DNA of 32,632 nt from Bacillus sp. HNG (lineage in GTDB: Bacteria > Bacillota > Bacilli > Bacillales > Bacillaceae_L). Both the position numbers and the translations under genes were made by a program. Below, piece by piece: positions 24,306-32,632 of the stretch (positions are counted from its first letter, which is position 1; each line of letters opens with the position of its first letter). A model generated the notes under the pieces. The model did no database searches, was not told the DNA's origin, and saw only the letters and a list, made by a program, of their open reading frames with translations. The DNA lies in contig NZ_QUQV01000029.1 of NCBI RefSeq assembly GCF_003400205.1, forward strand, positions 1 through 32,632, written 5' to 3'.

Positions 24306-24564
24306 CGTAGCACCCCCTTTAAAATAATTAGAAGTCATAAAATGCCGATTGAGTTATATTTTATATTCGTTATTCGATCTAACTTTTGAGAAGCAAGCAA
24401 TTATGTCGAGTTAAATTTGCTCAACTGCATGCCGTTTTACATATATTCAAGTAGATTACTTATAATGATTTACGATTAAATCTTAAATAAGTTTCGCTTA
24501 TGCTTATATTCAGTAAGGAAATATGGTTTTACCTATGAATATTAAATACAGATTTTATAAATAG

Positions 24565-24595
24565 AAAAAAGTAGCCCTAATTAACTAGGACTACT
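24565..24595 (-). terminator. Terminator of the UvrA-like gene (second)
   Basis: AGTAGTCCTA and TAGGGCTACT (24595-24586 and 24579-24570) form a 10-bp stem with one G-U pair and six T following on the minus strand. Confidence 0.85.
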
Positions 24596-24596
24596 A

Positions 24597-24628
24597 ACAA
24601 AAACAATGCTTCTGTGCCGGGGAGCATT
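24597..24628 (-). terminator. Terminator of the UvrA-like gene (first)
   Basis: AATGCT/AGCATT arms (24628-24623 and 24610-24605) enclose a GC-rich 12-nt loop and are followed by TGTTTTTG on the minus strand, about 30 nt after the stop. It is weaker than the next hairpin. Confidence 0.55.
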
Positions 24629-24657
24629 TTCATAAACCAGAACAGTCACCTATACTT

Positions 24658-26898
24658 TTAAATGTATTTCGCAGTTATCGACCGCTCATAATTCTTAAGT
24701 CCTGCTGGTGGTCCTTCGTATAGTATTTCTCCACCACCGGTCCCGCCATCAGGACCTAAGTCTATAATCCAATCACTGTTTCGAATGACGTCTAGGTTAT
24801 GTTCGATCACAATCACTGTATTGCCCTTTTCAACTAATTTTTCAATAATCAATAGAATATTTGAAACGTCTGAAAGATGCAACCCGGTTGTTGGTTCATC
24901 TAGAATATAGATGTTGCCCTTCTTATTTAGCTCCTTTGCAAGTTTCAATCGTTGACTTTCTCCACCGGACAATGTGTTTAAGGGTTGTCCTAATGATAGA
25001 TAGCCTAGTCCAACTGTTTCCATGCTTTTTAGCTGACGCTGGATGTCTTTTGCATCAAAAAATTCTACGGCCTCCGCGACAGTCATCTCCATAATGTCTA
25101 CAATATTTTTTCCTTTATAGAGGTATTGAAGGACTTCCTGTTTGTAACGATCACCATGACATTCGCTGCATTCCATTTCCATTTTATCCATGAAAGAAAG
25201 ATTAAGCTCTACCGTTCCAGTACCACCACATGTTTCGCAGGCCCCTTTAGAGTTATAGCTAAATAACCCACTCTCCACATCATTCGCTTCAGAAAAAGCT
25301 TTTCGAATCGAATTCATAATACCTGAGAAGGTTGCCGGATTAGAACGGATGTTACCATGCACCTGGCTTTGGTCAATACGGATGGACTCTGGAAAATCTT
25401 TTGCAAACACCTCATTAACAAGTGTACTTTTCCCAGAACCCGCTACACCCGTAACAGCTGTAAATACACCAATAGGTACGCGAAGGCTGACATTTTTTAA
25501 ATTATGAAGGCTACTTTTTCTACTTTCTAAAAACTCATTAACTGGTTTTGGGTTTTCTTTGATTTCCATCTTCTTGTTTAAATACTGAGCAGTAAGTGTA
25601 TCAGAAGACAATAATCCCTGGTAACTTCCACTATACATAATGTTGCCACCGTTAGTACCAGCATTTGGACCCACATCGATGACATGGTCTGCAATCTGTA
25701 TAACGTCTGGGTCATGCTCCACGACTAATACGGTATTTCCCTTATCACGTAATTTGACAAGTAAATCATTTAATCGATAGACATCGCGAGGATGAAGTCC
25801 AGTACTTGGTTCATCAAATATGTACATTAATCCTGTTAAGTTACTAGATAAGTATTTCACCATTTTAACCCGTTGAGACTCACCGCCAGATAAGGTCGGC
25901 GTTTCACGTGTTAAGGTTAAATAGCTTAATCCAATATCACAAAGATTCTTAACCCGCTCTAAAATTCCATCCACCATTGGCTTCGCACTTGGTTCGTCAA
26001 ACTGAGGTAGAACCTCAATTAACTCATCCAATTGCATGGCTGTCAGGTCATAAATGGAATAACCTTTGATTTTAGAAGACATTACCTTCTCATTGTAACG
26101 TGTCCCGTGACAGCTAGGACATGTACCAGTTGTGGCAAATTCCTTGAGCTTCTTTTCGGCAGCTTTCGATGTATCTTTGTCACGATTCACATTTTGACGC
26201 ATAAATCTTAAAGCCAGGCCAACATAAGTGGTATTGATTTCACCATTCATATAACTAATTGTGACTTTTTCCTCTTCGGCATACATGAGTTTATCAAATT
26301 CTTCTTTTGTATAATCCTTGATTTTTTTATCCTTGTCGAAGAAACCAGATTCTGCGTATGCTTTCCATTGCCATGTACCTGGTCCAAACCCTGGAAGTAA
26401 AATCGCACCTTCATTTAAGGACTTCTCCTTATCTAGTGCAGCATCAAGATTTAACGTTATCGTTCTTCCAATTCCTTCACATTGTGGGCACATCCCGATC
26501 GGATCATTGAAGGAATAGGCATTACTCCAACCAATACTTGGTTGGGCAAAGCGTGAAAAGAGAAGTCTGAACAGTGGATGAATATCAGTAACCGTACCGA
26601 GTGTGGATCTCGCGTTTCCACCAAGTCGTTTTTGATCAACAATGATCGCAGTAGATAAGTTATTAATCTCATCAGCTTCAGGCCGACTGTATTTCGGCAA
26701 AAACTGACGAGCAAAACTACTGTAAGTCTCATTCAACTGGCGACCTGCTTCCTGTGCAATCGTATCAAAAACAATCGATGACTTACCTGAACCAGAGACC
26801 CCTGTGAAAATCGTGATTTTCCCCTTTGGAACCTGTACATGCACATTCTTCAAATTGTTCTCTCTACCATTAACAACTTCAATAAAGTCTTGTTTCAC
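24658..26898 (-). CDS. Short UvrA-like ABC ATPase (drug-resistance/UvrA2 type)
   Basis: The 746-residue protein has a GTG start and two UvrA-type ATPase halves: Walker A GVSGSGKSS (33-41) and GVAGSGKST (about 485), each with LSGGESQR signatures and Walker B DEPSTGLH/DEPTTGLH. Zinc-finger motifs CPQCEGIG and CETCGGTG/CSECHGDR are present. True UvrA is about 940-950 residues; this one lacks the UvrB-binding insertion in the first half, as in UvrA2/DrrC-like proteins that bind DNA or protect from intercalating drugs. Its role is probably drug or DNA-damage tolerance rather than core repair. Confidence 0.85.
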   Translation of the reverse strand: MKQDFIEVVNGRENNLKNVHVQVPKGKITIFTGVSGSGKSSIVFDTIAQEAGRQLNETYSSFARQFLPKYSRPEADEINNLSTAIIVDQKRLGGNARSTLGTVTDIHPLFRLLFSRFAQPSIGWSNAYSFNDPIGMCPQCEGIGRTITLNLDAALDKEKSLNEGAILLPGFGPGTWQWKAYAESGFFDKDKKIKDYTKEEFDKLMYAEEEKVTISYMNGEINTTYVGLALRFMRQNVNRDKDTSKAAEKKLKEFATTGTCPSCHGTRYNEKVMSSKIKGYSIYDLTAMQLDELIEVLPQFDEPSAKPMVDGILERVKNLCDIGLSYLTLTRETPTLSGGESQRVKMVKYLSSNLTGLMYIFDEPSTGLHPRDVYRLNDLLVKLRDKGNTVLVVEHDPDVIQIADHVIDVGPNAGTNGGNIMYSGSYQGLLSSDTLTAQYLNKKMEIKENPKPVNEFLESRKSSLHNLKNVSLRVPIGVFTAVTGVAGSGKSTLVNEVFAKDFPESIRIDQSQVHGNIRSNPATFSGIMNSIRKAFSEANDVESGLFSYNSKGACETCGGTGTVELNLSFMDKMEMECSECHGDRYKQEVLQYLYKGKNIVDIMEMTVAEAVEFFDAKDIQRQLKSMETVGLGYLSLGQPLNTLSGGESQRLKLAKELNKKGNIYILDEPTTGLHLSDVSNILLIIEKLVEKGNTVIVIEHNLDVIRNSDWIIDLGPDGGTGGGEILYEGPPAGLKNYERSITAKYI

Positions 26899-26991
26899 TC
26901 ATCTTCATCTCCTTTTTTATTAGTTACGTACTTTATGTAGCGGCTTGTACATCTTATCATAGAAGATTGAGAGAGGAAACAGGTGCTGGGA

Positions 26992-27045
26992 CAAAGGGAC
27001 AGGTTCATTGTCCCAAGTGGGTTAATGAACCTGACCTAAGTGTCC
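26992..27045. repeat. GGGACAGGTTCATTG-type repeat, copy 1
   Basis: The stretch reads GGGACAAAGGGACAGGTTC, followed by an inverted CAGGTTCATT/AATGAACCTG pair. A related copy lies at 31457-31512. Similar GGGACAGGTTC repeats, from memory, are scattered in Bacillaceae genomes. It abuts the stop of the SDR gene at 27046 and could act as its 3' structure. Confidence 0.5.
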
Positions 27046-27954
27046 TTATGTATATCGAATTTTACCTCCATTAACATGGAGAACTTGACCTGTTACATAA
27101 GCTGATTCATTTGATGCTAGATATACGTAGGCTGGAGCAATTTCAAATGGCTGTGCTGCACGACCCATGGGAAGGTCAGCGCCAAAGGTGAGCTGGTGCT
27201 CGGCAGGATATGTACTTACTGTTAGTGGAGTCCATGCAGGTCCTGGTGCTACTCCATTAACCCGTATGCCTTTATCTACAAGTGACATGGCCATGGTACG
27301 AGTGAAAGAGACAACGGCTCCTTTGGAGGCGGCGTAATCAATCACGCTTTTTTCTCCTTCATAAGCCACTCGAGATGCAGTGTTAATAATACTGCTCCCC
27401 TGCCGTAAATAGGGCAAAGCGGCTTTTGTCATATAAAATAGAGGAAAGACGTTTGTTCGGAATGTATCTTCGAGCTGTTCATTCGAAATCTCTACGATGC
27501 TGTTTGTGTAAGGTTGCACAGCCGCATTATTGACGATTATATCTAATCGTCCATACGTTTTTATCGTCTGTTCTACTGCTTCTGATGAAGTGTTGGGGTT
27601 TTTCAAATCCCCCGATAACAGTAGGCAACGGGCACCCAATGCCTCTACATATTGTTTTGTCTCATTTGCATCTCTATGCTCATCAAGGTACATAATCGTT
27701 AAATTCGCGCCTTCCTTTGCGAAAGCTGCTGCCACTGCACGTCCGATTCCACTGTCACCACCGGTGATGATTGCTACTCGTCCCTTAAGTTTGTTGCTAC
27801 CGATATAGCCAGGATAATCAAAAATCGGTCTGGGATGCATAACCCACTCAAGACCCGGTTGCCTATTCTGGTGTTGTGGCGGAAAAGTAATCGGAGTTCT
27901 GACTACGCGTTGTGTTGTTCCGATGTATGGATAAACTGGATATTTTTGATCCAT
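27046..27954 (-). CDS. SDR-family oxidoreductase (YhdF/YdaD-like)
   Basis: The protein has 302 residues from the ATG at 27954, preceded by GAGGGGG; a longer frame adds 8 residues. It has an extended N-terminus (about 1-50, proline-rich) before the SDR core: TGGDSGIG (64-71), NNAA (142-145), S194, Y207, K211, and an NGG-type end. The N-terminal extension with HPRPIFDYPGYIGSNKLKG is typical of the YhdF/YdaD/YhxC group, several of which are general stress proteins in Bacillus. The substrate is unknown. Confidence 0.85.
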   Translation of the reverse strand: MDQKYPVYPYIGTTQRVVRTPITFPPQHQNRQPGLEWVMHPRPIFDYPGYIGSNKLKGRVAIITGGDSGIGRAVAAAFAKEGANLTIMYLDEHRDANETKQYVEALGARCLLLSGDLKNPNTSSEAVEQTIKTYGRLDIIVNNAAVQPYTNSIVEISNEQLEDTFRTNVFPLFYMTKAALPYLRQGSSIINTASRVAYEGEKSVIDYAASKGAVVSFTRTMAMSLVDKGIRVNGVAPGPAWTPLTVSTYPAEHQLTFGADLPMGRAAQPFEIAPAYVYLASNESAYVTGQVLHVNGGKIRYT

Positions 27955-28098
27955 GACTATCCCCCTCATAGTTGTCATATCAGTCTCTTAATCATGGTTT
28001 TCTTGTATATGAATATGACATCGCGCTCACGGATATTCTTAATGGAACTGAGGGACTAGTTCTCGGAATCAGTCTCTTTTCGTAAACTTTGCTTATAA

Positions 28099-28650
28099 CT
28101 AGTTCAAATGATAGATCAATTGAACAACGCCAGATGAAAATCTATTTGTTTGAACCAATTTCAAATTCACCCTCTGCTTTATGTCGCTAAATAAAGGTTT
28201 TCCTTCTCCCAATACAACAGGGTGAACAGACAATCTAAATTCATCAACAAGTCCTAAATTGATAAAAGTGGTGATCAGACTCGCTCCTCCATATAGCCAA
28301 ATGTCTTTACCGTCCTTTTTCTTTAATTCATTTACTTCTTTGAAAATATCATCGTTTACGTATTTCACATGATGATCACTACCCTTTTGCGTTCGAGAAA
28401 ACACATATTTTTCTTTACTATGGACGATATTCCACATTTCCTTTTCCGTATCTGGATCTTCCGTTTTTGGAGTATATTGCCCCCACAAATCGTAGCTTTT
28501 TCTTCCGTAAAAAATAGCATCGATATTATTTAAGAAATCTAAAAACCCCATATCTGAGTCCATTACACACCAGTCAACTTCCCCTTTTGGTCCCTCAATA
28601 AATCCATCTAAAGTTACAGCTAAATCTAAAACAACTCTTCTTAATCGCAT
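28099..28650 (-). CDS. Dihydrofolate reductase-like (RibD C-terminal) protein
   Basis: The protein has 183 residues from the ATG at 28650, which has GGGAGG upstream; a longer frame adds 14 residues. It has the RibD-C/DHFR-like fold: RVVLDLAVTLDGFIEGPKGEVDW, FYGRKSYDLW, and KDIWLYGGASLITTFINLGLVDEFRLSVHPVVLGEGKPLF, where the GGA motif binds NADPH. This group (YyaP/YwjB-like) has no firm substrate. Single gene. Confidence 0.85.
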   Translation of the reverse strand: MRLRRVVLDLAVTLDGFIEGPKGEVDWCVMDSDMGFLDFLNNIDAIFYGRKSYDLWGQYTPKTEDPDTEKEMWNIVHSKEKYVFSRTQKGSDHHVKYVNDDIFKEVNELKKKDGKDIWLYGGASLITTFINLGLVDEFRLSVHPVVLGEGKPLFSDIKQRVNLKLVQTNRFSSGVVQLIYHLN

Positions 28651-29072
28651 TTTTCTACCTCCCGTTATAAAGTGGGTTTGTAAAACCAGCAATTTGAAAA
28701 CCCTAATCCTTTAAAAATGCTTTTTAACACACCCACATTTTTGAAACAACTCGATAACCTAATTTTACATATACAGGATGCCCTTTTGGCTAGAAGCAAG
28801 TACACCCTTGACAGCGCCTTCCTGCTTGGCATCCATAAGCATTTGTCAGATTCAAACTGACGAAAAACAAACTGCCAAAACATGCATCACTATCATGTAC
28901 AAAAGTTTCCACAAAGTTCCTCTCTTTACCTATATTCAACAATGATCTTTCAAACCCTGTTTACACAAGAGGTTCACTTGTTGATAAGACCTAATTCTAT
29001 TTACCGCATGAAAAGTCATTCAGAATGCTATGAAGGAAATGGTAAAATAAAAAAATAAAGGAGGTTTTGTCA
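28651..29072. other. Spacer without identified gene
   Basis: The 422-bp spacer between divergent genes should hold both promoters. A 23-codon frame on the minus strand (about 28849-28764) and a 72-codon frame there lack ribosome sites and recognisable content. A TAAAAT-like -10 (29043-29048) is close to the aldo/keto reductase start, but no -35 is obvious. Confidence 0.4.
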
Positions 29073-30005
29073 ATGACTCAAAAAGTACAACTTGGTAAAA
29101 CAGAACTTTACATAAACCCAATTGGTCTTGGTACGAATGCGGTTGGAGGACATAATCTATACCCTAATCTAGATGAAGAAGCAGGAAAAGAGCTAGTTCG
29201 TGTTGCCATTAATAACGGAATTAACTTCATCGACACTGCTTATCGATATGGAAATGGACGTTCTGAGGAATTAATTGGCGAAGTCGTGAAAGAATCTGGA
29301 AGGCGTAGTGATATTATTATTGCTACAAAAGCTGCGCATCGAAAAAATGGTGGTGAAACTGTACTGGATAATTCACCTACATTCTTGCTCCAAGCTGTTG
29401 AAGAAAGCTTGAAACGACTCCAAACAGATTATATCGATCTATTCTATATCCATTTTCCTGATGAGATAACACCTAAAGATGAAGCGGTTGGTGCATTACA
29501 ACGATTAAAAGAAAAAGGTATCATTCGCGCAATAGGTATTTCTAATTTTTCTGTGGATCAAATAAAAGAAGCCAACAAAGATGGATATGTGGATGTCTAT
29601 CAAGGTGGTTATAACTTGATAAATCGTTCCGCAGAAGAAACATTGCTACCATATGTTGCCGAACATAAGATTTCATTTGTTCCCTACTTTCCTCTTGCAT
29701 CTGGTTTGTTAGCTGGAAAATACAATAAAAACACTACCTTCAATGACTTGCGCACAAGGATGCCTCATTTACAAGGTGAAGCATTCCATCAGAACCTAGA
29801 TAAAGTGGAACAACTTCGAGACATTGCAAATGGCAAACAAGTGGAAGTCGCTCACCTCGTATTAGCATGGTGTTTAACACGAGATGAGATTGATGCTGTC
29901 ATCCCTGGTGCGAAACGAGCAGAACAAGTGTTAGACAACCTTAAGACGTTAGATGTAGTTTTAACACCAGATGAAATTCAGGCGATTGACCGTATATTTA
30001 AATAG
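29073..30005 (+). CDS. Aldo/keto reductase
   Basis: The protein has 310 residues from the ATG at 29073, which has AAAGGAGG 8 nt upstream; an in-frame TTG two codons earlier is less likely. It is a TIM-barrel NADPH enzyme with the catalytic tetrad D54, Y59, K86 and H127 ([26 protein letters not shown]), and the cofactor-binding [14 protein letters not shown] near the C-terminus. It should reduce aldehydes or ketones; the substrate is unknown. A strong terminator follows. Confidence 0.9.
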   Translation: MTQKVQLGKTELYINPIGLGTNAVGGHNLYPNLDEEAGKELVRVAINNGINFIDTAYRYGNGRSEELIGEVVKESGRRSDIIIATKAAHRKNGGETVLDNSPTFLLQAVEESLKRLQTDYIDLFYIHFPDEITPKDEAVGALQRLKEKGIIRAIGISNFSVDQIKEANKDGYVDVYQGGYNLINRSAEETLLPYVAEHKISFVPYFPLASGLLAGKYNKNTTFNDLRTRMPHLQGEAFHQNLDKVEQLRDIANGKQVEVAHLVLAWCLTRDEIDAVIPGAKRAEQVLDNLKTLDVVLTPDEIQAIDRIFK

Positions 30006-30070
30006 TATTATTTTCACACATGCCCCTTGTTTGTGATAAAATAAAATTCCTTGGCAGGGGCATTAATAGG

Positions 30071-30103
30071 GCGAGTTGACATTTTGGGTCAACTCGCTTT
30101 TTT
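30071..30103 (+). terminator. Terminator of the aldo/keto reductase
   Basis: A perfect 10-bp stem GCGAGTTGAC/GTCAACTCGC with a 7-nt loop is followed by six T. An additional TGCCCCT/AGGGGCA inverted repeat precedes it (about 30021-30063). Confidence 0.92.
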
Positions 30104-30228
30104 ATAACCATTTTACTTGGAGAATCATCTAAATACGTGATTCGCCCCCTTCTCCTCCCACCCATGAATAAGCAGAATACTTCCTATCGTTTCCGATTCC
30201 ATGTATCATTATTTTTGCACGCTAATAA

Positions 30229-30271
30229 AGTACCACCGATAAGCTAAGTATAAAATGGTACTGGTTTTTTT
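30229..30271 (+). terminator. Terminator-like hairpin in the leader of the OYE gene
   Basis: AGTACCA (30229-30235) and TGGTACT (30256-30262) pair across a 20-nt loop and are followed by GG and seven T, about 30 nt before the ribosome site of the next gene. It may be an attenuator or a second upstream terminator; no aptamer is recognised. Confidence 0.4.
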
Positions 30272-30313
30272 CCCTTTCTTATAAAAATCGAACGTTTATG
30301 GAGGTTACAAACA

Positions 30314-31456
30314 ATGAATCCAGACAATCAATTTATGTTAACATCTTTTAATCTCCCTAACGGGGTTGAATTAAAAAACAGACTCGTCATGGCACCTATG
30401 ACAAACTTCTCTTCTAACCCAGATGGAACGGTTTCAGATGCTGAGGTCAATTACTATGCACGCCGTGCTAGTGGAGTCAGTATGGTAATCACAGCTTGTA
30501 CATATGTTACTCCAAATGGTAAAGGATTCCACGGTGAATTTGCTGGTGACAAAGATGAGATGATACCTAGTTTAACGCGATTAGCGAAAGCGATTAAAGA
30601 AAAAGGTGCAAAAGCAATCTTACAAATCTTTCATGGCGGAAGAATGTGTCCTCCCGAATTAGTTCCAAATGGAGAAATCGTCAGCGCTAGTGATGTGCCT
30701 GCAGAAAGAGGCGGTAGATCAACAGAGGAGCCCGATGTAAAACCAAGAGCATTAACGGAACATGAGGTAGAAGAAATCATAAAAGCATTCGGTGAAACTA
30801 CTCGCCGTGCGATTGAAGCAGGTTATGATGGTGTTGAAATACATGGGGCAAACGGCTATTTAATTCAGCAATTCTTCTCTCCACATTCAAATCGTCGTGA
30901 GGATCGGTTCGGCGGAAGTCTAGAAAAACGAATGACCTTCCCTCTCGCGATTGTGGAAGAAGTGCAAAGAGTTGTAAAAGAACATGCGACTCCTGAGTTT
31001 ATTGTTGGATACCGTTTTTCACCAGAAGAACCAGAAACACCTGGAATTACAATGGGTGATACACTCAAACTGGTTGATACTCTAGCTGATATAGGTCTAG
31101 ATTATCTTCATGTGTCTTTAGCAGATTTCTTTTCAACAGCCAGAAGAGGTGTTGAGGATACTACCAAAACTCGTATCGAGTACTTGCTCGAAACCATTGA
31201 TAACCGTGTTCCATTGATTGGAGTTGGATCTATTTATACAGCAGAAGATGCGCGGAATGCCTTTAAAACCGGTGTCCCTTTAATTGCCATAGGTAGAGGT
31301 CTAATCATTGAACCAGATTGGGTACAAAAAGTAGCAGAAGGTAAAGAAAACGAAATCGTCACAAAAATTGACAAAACCAAACAAAAAGAATTAGTGATTC
31401 CAGACCCACTATGGAACGCAATCATTCACACACCTGGCTGGTTTCCAGGGGTTTAA
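30314..31456 (+). CDS. NADH-dependent flavin oxidoreductase, old yellow enzyme family
   Basis: The 380-residue TIM-barrel FMN enzyme shows old yellow enzyme motifs: RLVMAPMTNFSSNPDG near the N-terminus, ILQIFHGGRM, the active-site stretch EIHGANGYLIQQFFSPHSN and RREDRFGGS, and the FMN-phosphate site VPLIAIGRGLI. Enzymes of this type reduce activated C=C bonds and xenobiotics such as nitro compounds with NAD(P)H. ATG with GGAGG upstream. No cysteine-type YqjM signature (CxM) is seen near the N-terminus, so it is not a typical NamA. Confidence 0.87.
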   Translation: MNPDNQFMLTSFNLPNGVELKNRLVMAPMTNFSSNPDGTVSDAEVNYYARRASGVSMVITACTYVTPNGKGFHGEFAGDKDEMIPSLTRLAKAIKEKGAKAILQIFHGGRMCPPELVPNGEIVSASDVPAERGGRSTEEPDVKPRALTEHEVEEIIKAFGETTRRAIEAGYDGVEIHGANGYLIQQFFSPHSNRREDRFGGSLEKRMTFPLAIVEEVQRVVKEHATPEFIVGYRFSPEEPETPGITMGDTLKLVDTLADIGLDYLHVSLADFFSTARRGVEDTTKTRIEYLLETIDNRVPLIGVGSIYTAEDARNAFKTGVPLIAIGRGLIIEPDWVQKVAEGKENEIVTKIDKTKQKELVIPDPLWNAIIHTPGWFPGV

Positions 31457-31512
31457 GTGGGTCAGAGGGACAGGTTCATTGACCCAATTGCATCAAAGGA
31501 CCTGTCCCTACT
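31457..31512. repeat. GGGACAGGTTCATTG-type repeat, copy 2
   Basis: Directly after the OYE stop, AGGGACAGGT (about 31467) pairs with ACCTGTCCCT (about 31501-31510), a perfect 10-bp inverted repeat. The GGGACAGGTTCATTG core is shared with copy 1 at 26992-27045. Both copies touch the 3' ends of oxidoreductase genes. Confidence 0.5.
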
Positions 31513-31647
31513 TACCGTTAATACTGGAAAGGTGTGGTACTTTAAAAATTGGAGAAATTATAAAATTACAATCGAGCCTACCCTTTCATTAGACTTACCA
31601 AGTATATGTGGTATTCTATTGCTATAATGATAGAAAGGTAGAATGTG

Positions 31648-32385
31648 ATGTACACAAAACAAGACTTATTAGATCATCTGAGAAAATTAAACATTGATGT
31701 AAATGGAACCTTACTTGTTCATTCATCGATGAAAAGTATTGGTCAAGTTGAGGGTGGCGCAGATACCGTCCTTGATGCTTTGTCTGAATACATGAAAAAT
31801 GGCCTTTTAGTTTTTCCAACCCATACTTGGTCATATATAAATGCTGAGAATCCTCGGTTTTATGTAGATGAGTCCCCTTCTTGTGTTGGTCTATTAACAG
31901 AGCTTTTCCGCAAACGTCCCGGTGTTGTCCGCTCATGGCATCCTACTCATTCAGTAGCAGCATTGGGTAAAGGCGCACGTGAATTTGTTGAGGGAAATGA
32001 AAAATTTGACACGCCCTGTGCAAGGGAATCGAGTTGGGGAAAATTACTGGATAAAAAGGCGAGCATTTTATTAATCGGGGTCGATTTACGAAGATGTACA
32101 TATATTCATGGAGTTGAGGAATGGCTTGATATACCAGATCGTTTGACCAATCATCATGAACAACTTTACACAGTATCACCAGATAATATTGAAATCTCCG
32201 TACCTCAAAGAAGGCATATTGGTCACACCTCTGAAAAATACGAACGAGTAGACGACGTTTTTCTAAATAATCAGGTGATGTACAAAGGCCATTTTGGCGA
32301 TGCTACTGTACGAGTTTGTGATACTGTCAAAATGACTGAATTGCTGACTCATATCTTAAATGAGGAACCTGCATTATTTTCTTGA
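31648..32385 (+). CDS. AAC(3)-family aminoglycoside N-acetyltransferase-like protein
   Basis: The protein has 245 residues from the ATG at 31648; AAAGG lies 9 nt upstream and a GTG one codon earlier is possible. It has the antibiotic-acetyltransferase fold signatures: LLVHSSMKSIGQVEGG, LVFPTHTWSY, the core WHPTHSVAALG with its catalytic-type histidine, and ESSWGKLLD. B. subtilis YokD is a similar chromosomal relative. It would acetylate an amino group using acetyl-CoA; whether aminoglycosides are a natural substrate is unknown. A terminator follows. Confidence 0.87.
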   Translation: MYTKQDLLDHLRKLNIDVNGTLLVHSSMKSIGQVEGGADTVLDALSEYMKNGLLVFPTHTWSYINAENPRFYVDESPSCVGLLTELFRKRPGVVRSWHPTHSVAALGKGAREFVEGNEKFDTPCARESSWGKLLDKKASILLIGVDLRRCTYIHGVEEWLDIPDRLTNHHEQLYTVSPDNIEISVPQRRHIGHTSEKYERVDDVFLNNQVMYKGHFGDATVRVCDTVKMTELLTHILNEEPALFS

Positions 32386-32448
32386 TATTGGGTTCGAAAT
32401 CCAAGAATGTTTTTACAAATAAATAATATACTTTCCCTTATATTCAAT

Positions 32449-32478
32449 CATCCTGTTGTAAAGGCAGGATGTTTTTTT
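32449..32478 (+). terminator. Terminator of the AAC(3)-like gene
   Basis: CATCCTG/CAGGATG arms (32449-32455, 32465-32471) with a 9-nt loop are followed by seven T. Confidence 0.88.
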
Positions 32479-32488
32479 ATGAAAAACG

Positions 32489-32515
32489 GAAAAAGACCAA
32501 CCATTTTGGCTGATC
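32489..32515 (-). terminator. Terminator of the rRNA operon
   Basis: GATCAGCC (32515-32508) pairs with GGTTGGTC (32502-32495) with two G-U pairs and a 5-nt loop, followed by TTTTTCC on the minus strand, 9 nt beyond the 5S 3' end. The leftward rRNA operon and the rightward AAC(3)-like gene converge here. Confidence 0.8.
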
Positions 32516-32523
32516 TTGTGTGT

Positions 32524-32632
32524 GCCTAGCGACGTCCTACTCTCACAGGGACAAAGTCCCAACTACCATCGGCGCTGAAGAGCTTAACTTCCGTGTTCGG
32601 TATGGGAACGGGTGTGACCTCTTCGCTATCGC
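32524..32632 (-). rRNA. rrf: 5S ribosomal RNA, 5' end cut by window edge
   Basis: The minus strand reads the Bacillus-type 5S sequence from GCGATAGCGAAGAGGTCACA through CCGTTCCCATACCGAACACG, GAAGTTAAGCTCTTCAGCGC and GTGAGAGTAGGACGTCGC. About the first seven bases lie beyond the window. This marks the 3' end of a leftward rRNA operon. Confidence 0.97.

Larger units (their letters stand above)
24306..24657. other. AT-rich spacer with two terminators
   Basis: The 352-bp spacer shows no convincing gene. Its left part should hold the promoter of the Cys/Gly-rich gene; its right part (24565-24632) holds two hairpins that terminate the UvrA-like gene. Confidence 0.5.

Noticed and set aside
28665-28883. 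72-codon minus-strand frame upstream of the RibD-like gene
   Set aside because: No ribosome site and no recognisable motif; overlaps the promoter region of the downstream gene.
31622-31936. 104-codon minus-strand frame over the AAC(3)-like gene
   Set aside because: Antisense shadow; the plus-strand gene has clear family motifs and a ribosome site.
1-32632. CRISPR array, prophage, toxin-antitoxin or defence system
   Set aside because: No regularly spaced direct repeats, no phage structural or integrase genes, and no recognisable defence or toxin genes were found.

Overview
The window is low-GC Gram-positive chromosomal DNA, most likely from a Bacillaceae species with some halotolerance. The evidence is strong GGAGG-type ribosome binding sites, frequent TTG/GTG starts, TPP and SAM (S-box) riboswitches with intrinsic terminators, PadR/HAAS and DUF3231 genes, a YfhP-like protein, an ectoine-type uptake system, and a Bacillus-like 5S rRNA at the right edge. 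No prophage, plasmid, CRISPR array or defence island was seen. Most genes are housekeeping or lifestyle genes; the interest lies in regulation and decayed genes.

Left part (1-7.8 kb): the 5' end of an IS3-type transposase sits next to a frameshifted 3' remnant of a family 3 glycosidase. Then comes an NAD-salvage locus, nrtR-pnuC-nadR, all on the minus strand. A 15-bp palindrome, TTAACA-N3-TGTTAA, lies in front of both nrtR and pnuC. Next are a remnant of a GNAT acetyltransferase, an SDR dehydrogenase, and an intact family 3 glycosidase divergent from an AraC regulator.

Middle part (7.8-19.3 kb): a small lipoprotein, an AtoE-type short-chain fatty acid transporter, a TrmB-type regulator, a LysE-type exporter, D-serine ammonia-lyase (dsdA) and an ehuBCDA-type ABC importer for ectoine/hydroxyectoine. 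The importer has a terminator-like hairpin between the binding-protein gene and the first permease. A small membrane-protein gene with an in-frame amber codon, a YfhP-like membrane hydrolase and a PadR/HAAS pair follow.

Right part (19.3-32.6 kb): a Bacillaceae-type structured repeat; a double-domain carboxymuconolactone decarboxylase/AhpD-like gene behind a SAM riboswitch; tenA behind a TPP riboswitch; trmL; a decayed small membrane-protein gene; a DUF3231 gene; a Cys/Gly-rich membrane protein; a short UvrA-like ABC ATPase; several oxidoreductases (SDR, RibD/DHFR-like, aldo/keto reductase, old yellow enzyme); an AAC(3)-like acetyltransferase; and the 3' end of an rRNA operon (5S) reading leftward.

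The most testable novelties are the two matched NrtR-type operators, the S-box riboswitch controlling an AhpD-like gene instead of a methionine gene, the inverted-repeat array in front of padR, and the ehuB-ehuC attenuator with an unclear ehuC start. All functions are inferred from reading sequence and translations; no database search was run.
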